Source: Conchocele bisecta | Lineage: Eukaryota; Mollusca; Bivalvia; Lucinida; Thyasiridae | Length of the DNA: 64,000 nucleotides | Reading direction: 5' to 3' | NCBI GenBank assembly: GCA_029237695.1 | Contig: CM055266.1 | Span: forward strand, 115,461,370 to 115,525,369 | Notes under the pieces: model-generated | The model's input: only the letters and a program-made list of their open reading frames with translations | Database searches by the model: none | What the model was told of the DNA's origin: nothing | Program-made: the position numbers and the translations under genes | Shown: positions 11,222-22,939 of the stretch, in pieces | Layout: each line of letters starts with the position of its first letter | Numbering within the stretch: position 1 is the first letter of the stretch

Positions 11222-13407
11222 AAAATTTGACACCAATTTGACCCCACGGGCCACGCCCATTTTTGACCCCGGGGTCACAATTTTAACAACTTTGAAAGAG
11301 CATTGTACATCGATCATTCGTACCAAGTTTCGTCGAAATCCGGCTAGCGGTTCAGAAGATTTTTTAAGAATTTATGCTATTTTTAGATGGCGGCCATCTT
11401 GGATTAGCGATGACCTCCATTTTAACAAATCTGAAAAGGCTTCACACATGGACCATAACTTTTAAGTTTGGCTACCATGGGCCAAGCGGTTCATGTGAAG
11501 AAGAATTTTGAAATCTCTAATAAAAGAACGACCTTTTGACCTTTCGGTGGCCATCTTGGATGACATAACCATCCGATTTCAACAAATGCACCAGAGTGAT
11601 CGCCTCATTGATACCTTCAATTTGATATATGACATGACCATATTCGGTCAAAAATAAAATTTGACCCCAATTTGACCCCACGGGCCACGCCCATTTTTGA
11701 CCCCGGGGTCACCATTTTAACAACTTTGAAAGAGCAATGTACATCAATCATTCCTACCAAGTTTCGTCGAAATCCGGCAAGCGGTTCATGAGAAGATTTT
11801 TTAACAATTTATGCTATTTTTAGACAGCGGCCATCTTGGATTAGCGATGACCTCATTTTAAAACAAAATCTGAAAAGGCTTCAACCCATGGGACCAAAAT
11901 AACTTTTAAGTTTGGCTACCATGCCAAGGCGGTTCATGTGAAAAGAAGAAATTTTCTTAATTAAAAGATTTTAACGACCTTTTTGACCTTTTCGGCGCCA
12001 TCTTGGTTGGGACATAACAATCCGATTTCGACAGAAAATGCAACAAGTGATCGCCTCATTTGGATACCTTCAATGAAATATGACCAATGACCTATTCGGT
12101 CAACAAAAATAAAATTTGACCCCAATTTGACCCACGCCAACGCCCATTTGACCCCTGGGGTCCATTTTAACAACTTTGAAAAGAGCAATTGTACATTCGA
12201 TCATTCCTACCAAGGTTTTGACGTTTCGGCTCCGGCCAACGGTCATTGAGGAAAAGAAAAAGGATAAGAATTTAATGCTATTTTTAGGTCGACGGCCATT
12301 TCGAATTAGCGATGACCTCCATTTTAACAAAATCTAAAAGGCTTCAACCCATTGACCATAACTTTTAAGTGCTACCATGGGCCAAGCGGTTTCATGTGAA
12401 GAAGAATTTGAAATCTCATTAAAAGAACGACCTGACCTTTCGGCCGGCCATTCTTTGGAATTTGATAACATCCATTTCGACAGAATGCACCAGAGTGATC
12501 GCCTCATTGGAATACCTTCAATTTGATTAAAAATATTTGACATTTGACCTATTGGTTCGGGGTCCAAAAATAAAATTTGACCCCAAATTTGACCCCCACG
12601 GGCGCCCATTTTTGACCCCGGGGTCACCATTTTAACAACTTTGAAAGAGCAATGTACATCGATCATTCCTACCAAGTTTCGTCGAAATCCGGCAAGCGGT
12701 TCATGAGAAGAAGATTTTTTAAGAATTTATGCTATTTTTAGACGACGGCCATCTTGGATTAGCGATGACCTCCATTTTAACAAATCTGAAAAGGCTTCAC
12801 CCATGGACCATAACTTTTAAGTTTGGCTACCATGGGCCAAGCGGTTCATGTGAAGAAGAATTTTGAAATCTCTAATAAAAGAACGACCTTTTGACCTTTC
12901 GGCGGCCATCTTGGATGAGATAACAATCCGATTTCGACAAAAAATGCACCAGAGTGATCGCCTCATTGATACCTTCAATTTGATATATGAAATGACCATA
13001 TTCAGTCAAAAATAAAATTTGACCCCAATTTGACCCCACGGGCCACGCCCATTTTTACCCCAGGGTCACCATTTTAACAACTTTGAAAGAGCAATGTACA
13101 TCGATCATTCCTACCAAGTTTTGTCGAAATCCGGTTGGCGGTTCTTGAGAAGAAGATTTTTTAAGAATTTGTGCTATTTTTAGACGGCGGCCATCTTGGA
13201 TTACGTAATGACGTCATTTTAACAATTTTGTAATCCCCCTACCTAAGGACCATGGCCATGAAGTTTGGTGACCATAGGCCCAATGGTTACCGAGGAGAAG
13301 ACGATTGAAAATGTTCACGGACGACGACGACGACGGACGACGACGGACGACGACGGACACATTGCGGTAACAATAGCTCACATGAGCTTCGCTCAGGTGA
13401 GCTAAAA
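11222..13407 (+). repeat. 443-bp tandem array (5' truncated) with intact 3' end
   Basis: About five monomers, marked by TTTGACCCCAATTTGACCCC at about 11227, 11658, 12114, 12567 and 13017, each carrying GGCGGCCATCTTGGATTAGC and CCTACCAAGTTTCGTCGAAA. The array ends with a (GGACGAC)n run and GCTTCGCTCAGGTGAGCTAAAA. It lacks the 5' AACAAGAGGGCC end. Monomers in about 11880-12600 have unusually many small indels. Short minus-strand open frames repeated at monomer spacing are by-products. Confidence 0.85.
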
Positions 13408-13570
13408 ATAGGATTAGGAATAATCGTATTACTCATACAAGGGGTATAACCAGATTATACTTATGCATACAAGAATGCGACTTGAAGGCTAAACCAGAAG
13501 AATCCTGATCGTTAAATTACCCATCACATGCTCCCACCTGCCACCCACGTAGATCCAGACTAGCCGTCTC
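13408..13570 (+). repeat. dispersed repeat, AGGATTAGGAATAATCGTAT family
   Basis: Shares AGGATTAGGAATAATCGTAT, AAGGGGTATAACCAGATTA and GAATCCTGATCGTTAAATTA with about 23008-23150. A more diverged relative is at about 19190-19440. No coding potential. The end of the element is not defined. Confidence 0.6.
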
Positions 13571-13733
13571 ATCAGGATCTCAACTTTTTGCAAGTAATTT
13601 TTATATATTTTTTTTTAATTTTTCATTTTTATTTATTATTGGATTAGTTGGAAAATTAACATATCACAGACCAGTCCACTTATTAAGGGTTGAAAGGGTT
13701 AAACATAGATACTTCACTGGAAAAATAACTCAC

Positions 13734-13909
13734 GTTTTTAAAGTCCCCGATGTCATCAGCTCTGTGACAAGGATGATGACTTTCCGTCCACGGGCATTAA
13801 CTTGCTCAAACGAGTCGTAGAATCTCACAATATTAGGGTGTTGCAGTTCTTTCAACATTTCTGCTTCTTCACGGAAGCGTTGTCTTTCGCTTTTGTTCCA
13901 TTTCTTGTC
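13734..13909 (-). CDS. WNK: WNK kinase, internal kinase-domain exon
   Basis: A 176-nt exon encoding 58 codons plus two bases. The acceptor is TTTCAG just upstream (13910-13915 on the complementary strand) and the donor is GTGAGT (13728-13733). The peptide includes [19 protein letters not shown], then [11 protein letters not shown] and [14 protein letters not shown]. This matches the WNK (with-no-lysine) Ser/Thr kinases from the alpha-C helix, with its conserved Glu, through beta-5 and the hinge. WNKs regulate cation-chloride cotransporters through SPAK/OSR1 kinases (family knowledge). The atypical catalytic lysine lies in the preceding exon, which I cannot find within the window; the next exon (catalytic loop) should lie at lower coordinates and is also not seen. 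The exon therefore sits in large repeat-filled introns. The frame is intact and the splice sites are good, so a working gene is likely. Confidence 0.93.
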
Positions 13910-14835
13910 CTGAAATTATATACATGAATACTGCAAATAATCAACTGGACGAATGGCTATGGCTACATGTAGGTTGGCACTAACGATAGTTGAAATAGCC
14001 ATTTGGCTTGGCTTCTAGTATCAGGCTTTTCAATAGCCTCTGAAATATCAAGGGTCAAAATGGACGATCAAGACAAACTTTTAAGTGTACTAGAACAAGT
14101 GAGCAGGAGCTGATGGATACCCCCACTACTACTGACATACAAAACAGTTATTTGACTTTGACCAGTTTAAAGGTTAACAGAAATGATAAGAAATTTATTA
14201 TGATAAGAGAACATAACATAAGCGAATGACATTTACCTGGCGGGTGAAGGTGGGGTAGGGCACTGTGTATGTATAACATATATGTGAACATTCTCTTGAT
14301 ACTACACCCTACACATTTGTATGGAGTGGCCAGCTTGACCATTGTAGTGTGCTCAAGCCAGTTTCACCTCTCGTGACAAAGAACAGAAAATGCAAAGTAG
14401 AACATATAGACTGTAGCCAACCATACATACATGTAGGAAAGTCATGTCAACTTACATATTAGTTGGCCACAGGTCAGCTCATACTGTAATCTCATGTGAA
14501 AATACTGTTCCCAGCGGAATTAGACACAGATTCAAATATGGGGGAAACTGACTGTCAATTTCAGAAAAACCAGAAAAACTGTCAGTATCATTTTTAGTAT
14601 AAGTGTAAGGTCAGCAACGTAGTAAAACATGTGCATATTTCAAACCCGTTAACATGACAGGAATCGGTAGGTTACTATAACAAGTTCCATGGAATATGTA
14701 TAAACATACAGCATCCAGCGTCACAGTGCTGTTTACCGGGTTAAAAAGTACACTGTGCATGTGATATAGCACTAGTTTTGTCACTCCGTTCTCTCCAGAA
14801 AAAGTTGTCAAAATTAACGGCCCCTGAAAACATTA

Positions 14836-14889
14836 ATAATGTATACAGATAGGCAGGTATTTCAATGTATACAGATAGGCAGGTATTTC
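14836..14889 (+). repeat. 26-bp tandem duplication
   Basis: AATGTATACAGATAGGCAGG plus TATTTC occurs twice head to tail. The surrounding 13910-15000 interval is presumed WNK intron and shows no other recognised feature, except an ACAAGTGAGCAGGAGC..GGATACCCCC 5'-end-like fragment near 14096. Confidence 0.7.
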
Positions 14890-15019
14890 GTGGTATTGTC
14901 AGTCTCCAAGGGCATTGTCCAGACTATATCTATATTATATACGTAGATTAATATATCTAGAATGGAATGTGCACCATTCCAACTTTGTTGTGCCGAATAA
15001 TTGTGACTAAATCTGCGAA

Positions 15020-15130
15020 TTAACATGTACTGTCAAAAACAATTTGGCTGTCATTGTTACAGCAAAACTCGTGTGACGCGACGTCATTTCCAGAAAGAGC
15101 CAATCGGAACGCGCTTCGCTGTTCCAGGGG
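15020..15130 (+). promoter_or_regulatory. candidate promoter (CRE-like and CCAAT box)
   Basis: Within otherwise AT-rich DNA, a GC-richer patch carries TGACGCGACGTCA (CRE-like, about 15073-15085), AGCCAATCGG (CCAAT box, about 15098) and CGCGCTTCGC. Downstream (15276/15277) is a consensus donor ATG|GTAAGG. No TATA box. Orientation and function are inferred only from motif clustering. Confidence 0.35.
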
Positions 15131-15433
15131 ACCATCGATTTCGACGACTTTTTGTGGGGAAGATTATGTGGACAAATAGTGCTGTACAAACAGACACCAA
15201 GTACTATTTAACCTGCTAAATGACACTGTGATGCTGAACGATGTCTTTTTACAAATATTCATCATGAAATGCTATGGTAAGGTAACAATTTCTATCATTT
15301 TAACGGGTTTGAAAAAGGTGCGTGTTTCACAGCGTTGCTGACCTTTTTATTTATATTAGAAACTAGATATTATCGCAGATTTATTTTTCTGGCACCTGTT
15401 GTATATTACCTAGGATCTAGTACTGTGTCCCAG

Positions 15434-15515
15434 ATAATACATGGGAAGATATGTATCGCCATATGAAAGACAATTCGGCCTGATGGGACTTTGTCCATCG
15501 AGACTTCAACCTGAG
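15434..15515 (+). CDS. possible first coding exon, unrecognised small protein
   Basis: A segment with acceptor TGTCCCAG just before 15434 and donor GAG|GTGAGG at 15515/15516. The ATG at 15441 opens 25 codons reading MGRYVSPYERQFGLMGLCPS then RLQPE, phase 0. It would follow a non-coding exon ending at 15276. I do not recognise the peptide and cannot locate the next exon. It may be a chance combination of splice-like signals; the nearby promoter-like cluster raises the odds a little. Confidence 0.3.
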
Positions 15516-16281
15516 GTGAGGGACAATTTTTGTAGATTCATCTAATGAAATGCGTGTTTACAGCTAGGGGACGTTATATTAATTAGCAATCTTACTCCCA
15601 GGTGTTTACAACACAGCAAATAGGACCGCACTTGTATTTTGAGTTATTTAGAGCATGAGGAGGAAGCAAGTTTTATAACTATTTATTACTCAACACAATA
15701 CGCTCATTTAGACGCCTCCCATTTCGACAATGCAACGCCCTCGGGGCGGTTAAATGGACGATTACGGTAATTACCATTAGTTGCCCACCACCAGGGAAGA
15801 GAATGACATGTGCATAACTGGACTGTCTGATGGACAGTCCAAGCACTACAATCCCACCAACCTGTGGGGCATAAAATATGTGCCAACCAATAACTTACTT
15901 CATTGATTGAGGTTTTATTAGACCCCATGGAGTAGTAATGCTTTTCTTTTCAGGAATAGGCATATTATCATCAATTCTTCAATATCCAGGTACATGTATT
16001 AAGAAGAGGGTCATTCACGTTGTACTGAAATTACTACCGGTAGTTATCAAATTTATCGCAAACATTGTAACGATCTTGACCTGGTGCATGTTCCTCTTAT
16101 CACACCAAAAACAATTCTGTCCGTCTGTACATGTAGACCAATGGACGTGAATGGTTTAGAAACAGCAGGACAAACATGTATCCCCATTCAGATCGGGATA
16201 ACAATGAAGAATCACACAAAATCAAGCAACTTCATTACACATAACCATCAAACATGCTAATATACTGGTATAATGTACCTA
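15516..16281. other. unassigned sequence
   Basis: No recognised gene or repeat. Short open frames on either strand carry no known motif. Confidence 0.3.
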
Positions 16282-16807
16282 CAGTACAGGCACCGCGAAA
16301 CCCGCATATCTTTTTATTTGCCGAGTTTTTTCGGCCTCGCGGAATCTTACACTTTGCGGCAAACTGCTGTTTTGTGGCAAAACTCCGCAACCTCCTGCGG
16401 TATTCCCCGCAATCGATAAAAACAATTGCGGCAATCATGACCAACTGAATTGCGGCAAAACGCGGCGTAATCGTCAAACATGTCGCCAACACATTTGCCG
16501 CAATTTGCGGCGTTTTGATTGATAGAAAATGCGGCATTTTGCTTCATATTTCAGTTGAGTATTCATGCAATTTCTTTAAGGTCACTGTGACACATATCGT
16601 CACGCGAATCGGCGTAATATCTCCAAAAATGTATGTAATTATAAATCGTATGGGTCCCGTTAGTTTTCGTTGATTTTATGACCGACGACTTCCGTTTCGG
16701 TCTTCGACCAACTCGTCCGTCAGCCAACTCATAATAATACACAATAGCGACATGTCCAATGTTCATCAGCTGACAGTCGACAGGTTGCGGCATGCCCGTA
16801 TGTAGCC

Positions 16808-16855
16808 GGGGGTGGGAGGGGTTGGGGGGGGGGGGGAGGGGTTGGGGGGGGGGGG
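16808..16855 (+). repeat. G-run, potential G-quadruplex
   Basis: Two long runs of G (13 and 12) and several shorter ones within 48 bp. The strand is strongly biased. Could form a G-quadruplex or cause sequencing slippage. Confidence 0.7.
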
Positions 16856-18208
16856 ATAAGTTGTGCACTCGAAATCTCGCGATCACACTTCACGATCACA
16901 ACCTATGCGAGAAACCGCGAACACGCGAGGTCACATGTCCCTAACAGGACACGTACACATTGTTTCAGGAGACGATTCTTATGTGCAGCCAAAACATGTT
17001 TTTATTAAGAAATAGAACAAATGTGAACAAACATCATTAGTTCTTGACAACAAAAACATAATAATTGTCTTAGGAGATGATTCTAATGTACTAGAAAAGC
17101 CAATACATGTTTATTGAAAAGAAAACATATTTCGATACATGTTATTGGTTGCTGTATCGCATTGTCGACCTATACACAAGATCGCGAAAACGCGAGACTG
17201 CAAAAAACATGATATTCTATTGTATTCAATATCGCCTTGTGATCGCGCGTTTTTGTGAATGCGATGTCGCGTTTTTGCCTCGGCTTTTGCACGATGTGTT
17301 GAAATTGAGTTTTGCGCATACATGTACGTACTGGAACCCCAGACAATGTCGCTGCCCTTGACATGCAGTGGGCCTCACTATCGTGAGAACAAGCTGTGTC
17401 CAAGAGTCGTCCACCGCCCAAACAGCGTGGATACATAATAGTTTTCAAACGGCGTATAAAGAAATATGCCGCCGTGCCCACCTATCCCAAACTAGCACAT
17501 TTGCGACATATCATTTTCTGTCTAGCTGCACACCTGATGGTGTTTACAATCATCTGTCGGTAATCCAGTTTCACGTGCAAAGTGTAACCTGGTGACCGAC
17601 ATTTAGAATTCGGCAGAAACAAACATATCAAAACAACGCTATGTAGTCGTTCACGTCCATCGCATCGCCGATAAATTGATAATTACGCATTAGCTTGACA
17701 TAGTGCATTTTCACATTTGTTTGATTTCTTGATAAAGCAAGATTTGGCAGCACATGAGAATCGTCTCCTAAGTCGATTCTTTGTAAAGAAATACAAATGT
17801 ATTCATGTTTTCTTTTCACATTTGTTGATTTCTTAATAAAATAGGTTTGTCAACACATGAGAATCGTCTCATTAGACGATACTAATGGGGTTTTTTTCTT
17901 CAAAAAATATATTTATTTCTTAATAATAACACATGTTTTGGCGACACATGAGAATAGTCTCCCATGACAAAACCATTTACATTTTGTACGAATATTAGCA
18001 TTATGGTCAAGCCCGTCTGCGGAAAGCGAGACATAGTGCACTTCTCACAATGATGTCCGGGTGTACGTCCGTGAGTCCGTCCATATTTTTAATTGTTGAC
18101 AGTATTATCACCGAAAACCGGCGATGCAACATGGAATGAAATGTTGCATCTAGTTCATAGTAATTGGGGAAACTGTTAGAACGAGCAAACAATTGACAAA
18201 TTCAAAAA

Positions 18209-18478
18209 CTAGAAATGTGGCATTAAGGTTTCGAACGCACCAAGTCTGTGACATTGACCCTGGGCATAGCGGGGGCGGGACAAATGTTGATTTGTCACAG
18301 GGCGGTAGAGGACCATTGGAGCAATGCATGTGTGAAATGTGAAGCAGATCCGAGCAAGAAATTATAAGCCATTTACCCGAGCGTTAAAGTTTTGGGACGG
18401 ACGTACGTACGGACGCCGGTAACACTATATGCCCCCTCACCATATGGTGGGTGGGGGGTGGGGGTGGGGGGCATAATA
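18209..18478 (+). repeat. single-monomer 167-bp-family element, both ends present
   Basis: Starts ACTAGAAATGTGGCATTAAG, carries one diverged monomer (GTGACATTGACCCTGGGCAT .. GGGCGGTAGAGGACCATTGG), then GGACGGACGTACG and a G-rich 3' hairpin TATGCCCCCTC..GGGGGGCATA, followed by ATAAA. It is the shortest apparently complete member here, showing the 5' motif, one core unit and the 3' hairpin. Confidence 0.7.
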
Positions 18479-18990
18479 AACGATACAATTTGTGTTTCTC
18501 GAGTCGGGTTCCATATGGTGAAGAGGAAATACGATCGATTACACACCGTGAAAATCGTGTTGGAACGTAAAGTTATGCCAATTGTCACGTACGATATTTC
18601 AGTTTACCGATGTTACGTCAGCTGTTATTCTAAGTATGTATGGTCGCTCGTTAGGGGCATTTCTTTACTTCTTTTAAAAGTGATGGGTTGTTGCCTATGG
18701 GATAGAACACCTGACTTCAAATCTGGAGGTTGTGTGTACAAAGTACTAAGTAATAACACAGTGGTTCGTCGCATTTTTGCCGAGTCATTGTGTCGATGTA
18801 CAAAGTAATAACAGTGATTCGTCGCATTTTGCCGAGTAATTTTGTCGCAAAACGCCGCAATTATTTCGCCGCGTTTTGCCGAGGAACAGCGCGGAAGTTT
18901 TGCGAGAGATTGCGGCAATTTTCCGCGCTAAAGTTAAATTGGTTGCGGCAATAACAAAAAATATGCGGGTTTCGCGGTGCCTGTACTGTA

Positions 18991-20410
18991 CATGTAGGCA
19001 AATGTCACAAGTTTTTGTTTGTTGGGGTTTAACAGCCTATCAACAGCTAAGGTCATTTAAGGCCGGGTCAATGGGTTTAGTACTAAATCCCATATATTAC
19101 CTGTACAAGTACATGCACATATTCAAGTACATGTACAAATGGGGGGAAAATCCCAAAATCAGAACTGAACATTTACAATGAAATCAGAATAATCCTGATC
19201 TGATGCCAGGTCCTCGCCACACCAGAATCACTTGGCCCCTCCCAAAAGCAGTAGGATCAGTAATAATCTTACTACTTTTATAATGGGCAATAACCCAATT
19301 CAACTCCCAGGTAACTAAAGAGTCAAAGATAAAAACGTACCTGAGGGCCAAACCAGGCAAATCGTGATTCCTATAAAGGAGGAACCCATACCGTTAATTT
19401 ACACCGTCTCATTCGCCCGACCACCACCCACAAATGTCACAAGTAAAAATATCAGCTTGGGCTATGAAAAACTCACACATCAATTCTTTAAAAAAATTGT
19501 GTATCTGTATCAACACTGACAGAACACCAATATGAGCAATGTTATGGCATAAACTACATCGAAATACCGTATTTATTCTATTAATTGCCCCCTTCCATTA
19601 AACGCCTCCCGCACCCATTTTTTTTAACAACACAAACAAAAACATATTATGGTGCCTGTTTCCAAGCACAAACATCAAGTGATAACTAACCATCGGGTGG
19701 AATGTGTAATTTACCCGATAATCAGTGGTCTATGTACAAATATCAGAAACTAGCAAGTGCTTTCGTTAATAGTTAAACTGGTCATAACAATGAACTAAAC
19801 ACGATAATTAATGTTAAATTTGATTGATTGAGTAGGAAGTATTGTCCGTTTATAAAAAGATATTAAAATACAGACAGGTAATGTGTAGATTATTTGTTGC
19901 TACCAGTTTTGCATTTTGACACACTTAACCCAGTGACCTATTTAAGTTCAAACTTTATTTCCGTTACAACGATTACAAACAAGCGCGAGAGCATTTATAC
20001 AAATGCTTTCGTTGGCAAAGATGAAGGCGTAAGGGCGGTCATTAATGTGGCCTATTTAATCAGGCTTATCACGAGTGACTAGTTGGATATTGTGACGTGT
20101 TTCTAAAAATAGGCGAGTTGTTTCCAGATGCGTAGGTTGTACGGGCCTATTGTATTTCGGCGACCTGCTATGGTTTTAAGGAATATGTTGTATAAAATGG
20201 TTCTATTAAATTAATATTAGAATAAATACAGTAAGTGATAAACAACAAGCATAAATAAGCAATGACATGCATTTCTAAATATTGAAACCATCTTTCTCCC
20301 ATGTCTATGGATCAAAGAGGGTTCACGGACATATTTATTCAAGGAACATGTATATATATCACAGATTTATGACAAATAGAACACTGAAATGGAGTTGTGT
20401 AAATCATCAA
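18991..20410. other. mostly unassigned, with dispersed repeat fragments
   Basis: A GTTTAACAGCCTATCAACAG..AAGGCCGGG repeat (about 19023-19070; related copies at 55650-55990) and a diverged AGGATTAGG-family fragment (about 19190-19440) are present. The remainder to 20410 is AT-rich without a recognised feature. Confidence 0.5.
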
Positions 20411-21535
20411 TTAAAACAAGAATTCCGCCGAGGCATTTGACCGTAACATGATCATGGGCACGAAAAAAGTCAAGGTCACAGTAATGGTAGCAGGAGTGTG
20501 TTCCAAATGCTTACATGAATCAAGTGTCCAAATATTTAAGCAATCATTCAATCATGTTATATTAAAGTTATATGATGATGAAGAAACTTTATGATATTTA
20601 TACAAGAGTGCCGAAGGTCACAATATACGCCCGTCGAGGCAAGGCCAGTTAACAAGGGGAGATAACTCAATGACAATTAATAGGGTTCTTGCCGTGATAA
20701 ACATGTATATTGAATTTGGTCACGATCTGTCAAATAAATAGGCTTCTTCGTCTTGCCGTGATAAACATATATACCGAATTTGTTTACGATCGGTGAAGTA
20801 GAACTTGAGTTATTGCGTGGACAAGGATACAGAGTGCGAAAATTAAAAATGGCTGTCAAGGGTCGATAAATCATCAGAAATTTTTCAAAATCAATAGACT
20901 TCTTCGTCTTGCCGTGATAAACATGTATACATAATTTGGTTATGAGCGATAAAGTAGAACTTGAGTTATTGCGTGGACAAGGATACAGAGTGCGAAAAAT
21001 AAAAATGACCGCCAAGGGGAGATAAACATCGGAAATTTTTCATAATCAATAGGCTTCTTCGTCTTGCCATGATAAACATGTATACATGATAAACATGTAT
21101 ACCGAATTTGATTACGATCGGTGAAGTAAAATTTGAGTTATTGCGTGGACAAGGATACAAAGTGCGAAAAATAAAAATGGCCGCCAAGGGGAGAGAAGTA
21201 ATTGGAAATTTTTGAAAATAAATAGGCTTCTTCGTCTTACCGTGATAAACATGTATACCAAATTTGGTTACGAGCGGTGAAGTAGAACTGGAGTTATCGC
21301 GTGGACAAGGATACAGTGCGAAAAATAAAAATGGCCGCCAAGGGGAGATAAGTCATTGGAAATTTTTCAAAATCAATACGCTTCTTCATCTTGCCGTGAT
21401 AAACATGTATACCGAATTTGGTTAAAATCCGTCAAGTAGGAGTTATTGCGTGGACAAGCTGTGCCAGGCCGTCCGTACATGATGAATACATAATACATCC
21501 CATTTTTCAAACCGGAGTATAAAAATGGCTAAGTG
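20411..21535 (+). repeat. tandem array, ~157-170-bp monomer (CTTGCCGTGATAAACATGTA)
   Basis: Starts with AACAAGAATTCCGCCGAGGC, passes through an AAGTCAAGGTCACAG segment, then five to six monomers marked by CTTCTTCGTCTTGCCGTGAT at about 20742, 20898, 21055, 21224 and 21382, each with TTGAGTTATTGCGTGGACAA and AAAAATGGCCGCCAAGGGGA. It ends with CCGTCCGTACATGATGAATA and a CATTTTTCAAACCGG..ATAAAAATGG tail. Minus-strand open frames spaced at the period are artefacts. Confidence 0.75.
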
Positions 21536-21557
21536 CTTCCACAACCATGTGAAGGTC

Positions 21558-22345
21558 AACTAGAAATGTGGCCTATCATCACACAAATGCCCCCACTGGC
21601 AACCAAAGAAAACGAGGCACATTTGAAACACAGAGGGCCAGAGAAACGTGGATTTGTCACAGCATGAAAGCAGACCATCAGAGCAATGGATGTGTGAAAT
21701 ATCAAGAAGACCCATGCAAGGAAAGCGACGTTATATGACACTTATCCGAGTATCGAATGCACCAAGTATGTGACCTTGACCCTGGGCTTAGCGGGGGGCA
21801 GGACAATCGTGGATTTTTCACAGGGTGGTAGATGACCATTAGAGCATGTGTGAAATATCAACCAGAACTATGCAAGGAAACAGAAATTATCAGACATTTA
21901 CCCAAGCGTTAAGGTTTCAAATACATCAAGTATGTGACTTTGACCCTGCACTTAGCGGAGGAAAGACAATCGTGGATTTGTCACAGGATGACAGAGGACC
22001 ATTAAAATCAATGTCTGTGTGAAATATCAAGCAGATGAGTGCAAGGAAACGGAAATTATAACACATTTACCCAAGCATTAAGATTTCAAATGCACCGAAT
22101 ATGTGACCTTGACCCTGGGCTTAGCAGGGGTGGGACAATCGTGGATTTGTTGCAGGGTGGTAGAGGACCATTAGAGCAAAGTGTGTGTGAAATATCAAGC
22201 AGATCTGTCTGTGTAAGGAAACAGAAATTATAAGACATTTACCCAAGTGTTAAGGTTTCGAACGCACCAAGCATGTGACCTTGACCCTGGGCTTAGTGGG
22301 GATGGGATGCTCATGGATTTGTCACAGGGTGGTAGAAGACCATTA
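21558..22345 (+). repeat. 167-bp-family tandem array, diverged subfamily
   Basis: 5' end ACTAGAAATGTGGCCTATC; cores at about 21768, 21934, 22101 and 22272 (TGACCTTGACCCTGGGCTTAG). At about 22350 it passes abruptly into a monomer of the 20411-21535 family, so the 3' end is lost. Confidence 0.7.
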
Positions 22346-22559
22346 AATCAATGTGTAATTTGGTTACAATTCATCAAGTACAACTTGAGTTATTGCATGG
22401 ACAACGATACAGTGTAAAAATTAAAAATGGCCGCCAAGTGGAGATAAGTCAGAAAATCGAAAGGGTTCTTCATATTGCCATGACATATATACCTAATTTG
22501 GTTACAATCCATCAAGTAGTACTTTAGTTATTGCGCAGGGTTCAATCTAGGCCAAAAAT

Positions 22560-22645
22560 TTAGGGAGAAGTGACTTCTCCCTCCAGGCAAAATAGGGAGA
22601 AGTGAGGGGAAATTAGGGAGAAGTGATCAAAATCATATTTTCCCT
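22560..22645 (+). repeat. AGGGAGAAGTGA microrepeat
   Basis: The 12-mer AGGGAGAAGTGA recurs three times with an inverse TCACTTCTCCCT-like copy between. A CAGGGTTCAATCTAGGCC just upstream (about 22538) looks like a hAT-type end, but no partner end is found nearby. Confidence 0.5.
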
Positions 22646-22815
22646 GATTTTTTCTCTTACTTATAGTTATCGCGTAACTGTATACATTAACTCTATGTTT
22701 TCAAAACCATATCTATTAGAGGGGTAGAGGCATCAACATGTTCAGCCACCTCGTCGAGACGGTTTAAGTGAGCGTTAACAACGTATACTTTCATTGAGAA
22801 ATAAAAAGACACATT

Positions 22816-22847
22816 GGGGGTGGGGGGGGGGGGGAGGGGGGGGGGGA
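22816..22847 (+). repeat. G-run
   Basis: Nearly pure G for about 32 bp, broken only by T and A. Potential G-quadruplex and likely length-unstable. Confidence 0.7.
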
Positions 22848-22939
22848 GCAAATGTAGTAGATTGTAGAATTTGAAAATAGATTGTAAAATAGATATAGAA
22901 AGTATACATCAAAATAAATATATATTCAGCTATGAAATT

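Larger units (their letters stand above)
16282..18988. mobile_element. TA-flanked TIR element, CAGTACAG family, copy 1
   Basis: The left end CAGTACAGGCACCGCG continues with AAACCCGCATAT; the right end (18950-18988) is its reverse complement, giving TIRs of about 27 bp plus partly matching GCGGCAA-rich flanks. Both ends are flanked by TA (16280-16281 and 18989-18990), as expected for Tc1/mariner-type insertion. No transposase frame is present. The interior holds GCGGCAAAA repeats, a G-run, several inverted TGAGAATCGTCT motifs (about 17750-17960) and a later insertion at 18209-18478. Element two at 40312-45828 shares ends and interior sequence. Non-autonomous; superfamily inferred from TA flanks only. 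Confidence 0.75.

Noticed and set aside
20677..21187. Tandem-repeat protein on minus (FRTLYPCPRNNSS repeats)
   Set aside because: Repeats follow the ~157-bp DNA monomer and are broken by stops; the DNA array explains them.
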